From Sphingomonas phyllosphaerae (GTDB lineage: Bacteria > Pseudomonadota > Alphaproteobacteria > Sphingomonadales > Sphingomonadaceae), in the NCBI GenBank assembly GCA_036946405.1, contig JAQIJC010000001.1, forward strand, positions 689,001 through 753,000: a DNA stretch of 64,000 bases, read 5' to 3'. Shown here piece after piece: positions 62,269 through 64,000 of the stretch (position 1 is its first letter; each line of letters opens with the position of its first letter). Position numbers and translations under genes: made by a program. The notes under the pieces were generated by a model that searched no databases, had not been told where the DNA came from, and saw nothing but the letters and a program-made list of their open reading frames with translations.

Positions 62269-62581
62269 TCCGGTCGCGACTCGCCCTGCGTGGCGGGCGG
62301 GTCGCGATCACCAGCCGTCATTCCCGCGCAGGCGAGACCTCTGCGAAAGCGCGGAACCAAACCCTCGCCAGGCCGTGCCCCGGCGGAGGCCGGGGCTCAG
62401 TTGGGAAGGTTTTTCAGTTTATTACGAACCTCCCCCGACTGGGCCCCGGCCTTCGCCGGGGTACAGGAAAGGGACTTTCGCAGAGGTCTCGCGAAGGCGG
62501 GAATCCAGAACCTCTGACGTAAGCGCCTCTCGCGAAACCTGCGCGTCTGGATTCCCGCCTGCGCGGGAATGACGATCCGGA
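62269..62581. other. Gene-free gap filled by a composite repeat
   Basis: 313 bp between the cyclophilin and LysR genes (convergent). Nearly all of it is the nested repeat 62316-62574 described separately; no gene or RNA seen. Confidence 0.7.
62316..62574. repeat. Composite repeat: family A interrupted by a ~161-bp insert with 18-bp inverted ends and a family B core
   Basis: The left arm CGTCATTCCCGCGCAG of a family A unit is interrupted, and the unit resumes at GAAGGCGGGAATCCAGAACCTCTGACGT and ends CTGGATTCCCGCCTGCGCGGGAATGACG. The insert is bounded by GCGAGACCTCTGCGAAAG (62332-62349) and its exact reverse complement CTTTCGCAGAGGTCTCGC (62475-62492). Inside lies a family B pair (CCCCGGCGGAGGCCGGGG and CCCCGGCCTTCGCCGGGG). 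Seen directly; origin by insertion is inferred. Confidence 0.85.
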
Positions 62582-63511
62582 TCAGTTCTCGCGCAGCGTC
62601 CGGATCAGCCAGTCGCGGAAGATCTTGACCGGCTTGGTCTGCAGCGCGCGCGGGCGGCACGCGAACCAGTAGCTGTACGGGCTGGTCACATCGATATCGA
62701 ACAACCGCACTAGTCGCGGGTCGTTGGCGTCCTGGAAGTGGTTCTCGTGCATGAAGGCGACGCCGAGCCCTTGCGCTGCCGCTTCGAGAATCAGCACGCC
62801 GGTGTCGAAATAGTCGATCGCGACCGGCTCCATGCCCGGATAGCCTGCCGCTTGGCTCCACGCCGCGAAGGTGTCGGGCATGTCGCGGTGGAGCAATACG
62901 CTATGTTCGCGCATCTGCTCGGGGTCGCGCAGCGGCTTCGGACCGTCGAGCAACCCGCGCGCGCCGATCGGATAGACCATGTTGCGGTCGAGCCGCTCCG
63001 AATAGAGCATCGGATCGATGTCGCGCGCGACGACGATCACCGCATCCAGTCCCTCGCCGAGGCGCGCAAGCGCATTGCCGCCGGTGTCGATATCGAGGTG
63101 CAGTTCGGGATGCGCCGCGCGCAACTCGCCCAATCGCGGAAACAGCCGCTGCGACGCATAGAGCGGCAGCACGCCGAGCCGCAGCCGCAATACGTCATTG
63201 CCGCTGGTCATTCCCTCGATCGCGTCAGACATGCCGTCGAGCGCCGGCGCGATCGCCGCCAGCAGCCGCTCGCCATCGGCATTGGGGACCATGGCCTGGT
63301 GGCGGCGATCGAACAGCGGCCGCGAGATGAACCGTTCCAGCGTCTGGATGCGACGGCTGAGCGCGGGCGGCGATAGCGCAAGCTCCTGCGCCGCGGCCTT
63401 GATCGAGCCGAGTCGCGCGACGGCCACGAAGGCTTCGATCGCAGTAAGGGGCGGGAGCCGGCGCATGGCAGGATCGGCGAATGGTCCAGATTGGCTGTTG
63501 CGGCGCATCAT
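62582..63511 (-). CDS. LysR family transcriptional regulator (GcvA-like)
   Basis: 309 aa from ATG 63511 (63508 and 63463 are alternatives). N-terminal winged helix: LTAIEAFVAVARLGSIKAAAQELALSPPALSRRIQTLERF, then a LysR substrate domain with an ARGLLDGPKPLRDPEQMREHSVL segment. GcvA-like by its RRLPPLTAIEAF start. Target genes and effector unknown; it lies apart from any clear partner. Divergent from the candidate sRNA. Confidence 0.88.
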   Translation of the reverse strand: MMRRNSQSGPFADPAMRRLPPLTAIEAFVAVARLGSIKAAAQELALSPPALSRRIQTLERFISRPLFDRRHQAMVPNADGERLLAAIAPALDGMSDAIEGMTSGNDVLRLRLGVLPLYASQRLFPRLGELRAAHPELHLDIDTGGNALARLGEGLDAVIVVARDIDPMLYSERLDRNMVYPIGARGLLDGPKPLRDPEQMREHSVLLHRDMPDTFAAWSQAAGYPGMEPVAIDYFDTGVLILEAAAQGLGVAFMHENHFQDANDPRLVRLFDIDVTSPYSYWFACRPRALQTKPVKIFRDWLIRTLREN

Positions 63512-63552
63512 GCAACATCCAGCCTGCCGCGCAACCACAATCGCCGCCGCGA

Positions 63553-63582
63553 TTGCATTACTTGCAAGCATACCGCTACCAT
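63553..63582 (+). promoter_or_regulatory. Candidate promoter of a small RNA
   Basis: TTGCAT (63553-63558), 18-nt spacer, TACCAT (63577-63582). Start expected near 63589. Confidence 0.45.
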
Positions 63583-63588
63583 TTCGCA

Positions 63589-63687
63589 CTTGCGAACAAC
63601 CATGCGGCGGCGCACATAGGGCGTGCCTTTCAGGCATCCTCTCCTAAAAACTTCAAACGGCCGGCCCCTCGGGGCTGGCCTTTTTTT
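63589..63687 (+). ncRNA. Candidate small regulatory RNA
   Basis: About 99 nt ending in a strong intrinsic terminator, with no ORF or ribosome binding site of its own. It contains a small stem GTGCC-TTTCA-GGCAT (near 63623-63637), then an unpaired CCTCTCCTAAAAACTTCAAA stretch that is partly complementary to Shine-Dalgarno sequences. Hairpin, anti-SD single strand, terminator is the usual build of Hfq-type alphaproteobacterial sRNAs. Alternatively it is the leader of the next gene, but the terminator argues against that. No family recognised. Confidence 0.5.
63659..63687 (+). terminator. Strong intrinsic terminator
   Basis: GGCCGGCC-CCTCGG-GGCTGGCC core stem (one G-T pair; a further pair or two possible in the loop) followed by seven T. 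It stands 89 bp before the CDC48-like start. Confidence 0.9.
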
Positions 63688-63775
63688 CGTCCGCTTGCTG
63701 CGCCGGGTCGGTTCGCAATACGGAACCGGCGCCCTATCTTCTGCGCTCGGCTGCAAGCCGCGCGAAAGGAACGAC

Positions 63776-64000
63776 ATGGCGGATGCCGACGAGACAGTGG
63801 TGAAGTTGCAGGTCGCGAACGCGCGGCCGGAAGACAGCGGGCGCGGAGTCGCGCATCTGCCGCGCGCGGTGTTCGCGGCGCTGGGGATCACCGACGGCGA
63901 CGTCGTCGAGATCGTCGGCAAGAAGACCACCCCGGCACGCGCGATCGGCCCCTATGCCGAGGACGAGGGGCTGGAGCTGGTCCGCATCGACGGGCTCCAG
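63776..64000 (+). CDS. CDC48-like AAA ATPase, N-terminal part (cut by window end)
   Basis: 75 codons open to the window edge, from ATG 63776 with GAAAGGAAC upstream. VKLQVANARPEDSGRGVAHLPRAVFAALGITDGDVVEIVGKK and ARAIGPYAEDEGLELVRIDGL (read in pieces) match the N-terminal double-psi barrel of CDC48/p97-type AAA ATPases found in some bacteria including sphingomonads. Such proteins unfold substrates; bacterial roles are poorly known. The ATPase modules lie outside the window. Confidence 0.87.
   Translation, partial: MADADETVVKLQVANARPEDSGRGVAHLPRAVFAALGITDGDVVEIVGKKTTPARAIGPYAEDEGLELVRIDGLQ

Noticed and set aside
62316..62574. Insertion sequence
   Set aside because: Inverted ends are present, but the insert is only about 161 bp with no transposase frame. 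Kept as a repeat element, not an IS.

Overview
The window is GC-rich core chromosome of an alphaproteobacterium, almost certainly a sphingomonad (Sphingomonas or a close relative). This rests on gene content and order: hemE/hemJ/rho beside a PpsR-maf-aroE-coaE-dnaQ operon, the parAB-rsmG-mnmG-mnmE block, mmcB, DUF1491 and DUF3576 proteins, and a two-cold-shock-domain protein with a glycine-rich N-terminus. I see no prophage, insertion sequence, integrase, CRISPR array or rRNA. There is one tRNA, tRNA-Gln(CTG). Both window edges cut genes: the 3' end of a penicillin-binding protein 1A on the left and the 5' end of a CDC48-like AAA ATPase on the right.

Layout. 1-9.8 kb: PBP1A tail, then mostly minus-strand genes (YgjP-like protease, YcgN, SCO1, MmcB, SleB-like hydrolase, DUF1491, thioesterase, ptsN, hpf, dnaQ, coaE, aroE, maf, PpsR). 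9.8-10.1 kb: a gene-free stretch with a cluster of DnaA boxes, lying between the PpsR gene and hemE, the position of the origin in Caulobacter and Rickettsia; I call it the probable oriC. 10.1-16.9 kb: plus-strand hemE, hemJ, rho, terC, lolA, xth, ribA. 17-20 kb: a HAD phosphatase, YggS, a thiamine-phosphate-synthase-like protein and an unknown outer-membrane protein. 20-24.5 kb: DUF3576 lipoprotein, leuS, lptE, holA. 24.6-30.1 kb (minus): mnmE-mnmG-rsmG-parA-parB, carrying two identical, inverted parS sites inside rsmG and mnmG. 30-34.7 kb: dienelactone hydrolase, ftsK, UbiH-type hydroxylase. 34.7-41.7 kb: three members of the ligase-associated DNA damage response set (PdeM, Lhr-like helicase, MBL-fold exonuclease), split by an M20 peptidase and a retropepsin-like protease, with no DNA ligase. 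41.9-45.3 kb: two secreted peptidases. 45.5-52.9 kb: rlmE, ppx, tRNA-Gln, a GH43 glycosidase, epsC, a C26 hydrolase, a small lipoprotein and a MATE exporter. 52.9-57.3 kb (minus): rnd-lptC-lptA-lptB-rpoN. 57.5-63.5 kb: cold-shock protein, prfC, mgtE, cyclophilin, LysR regulator; then a probable small RNA with a strong terminator before the CDC48-like gene.

How it fits together. The left half is an origin-proximal region: replication start, segregation (ParAB/parS), chromosome translocation (FtsK), polymerase subunits (DnaQ, HolA) and translation/tRNA modification lie together. Envelope biogenesis is spread over the window (LolA, LptE, LptCAB, PBP1A, SleB-like hydrolase). Many neighbouring genes overlap by ATGA, GTGA or TGATG, so translational coupling is common.

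Intergenic gaps are rich in short palindromic repeats of several families (labelled A to F here; the labels are mine). One locus near 62.4 kb has a family B repeat inside an 18-bp inverted repeat inside a family A repeat. Nothing here looks like a wholly new multi-gene system. The best leads are the origin/parS architecture, the ligase-less repair cluster, the candidate sRNA at 63.6 kb and the nested repeat.
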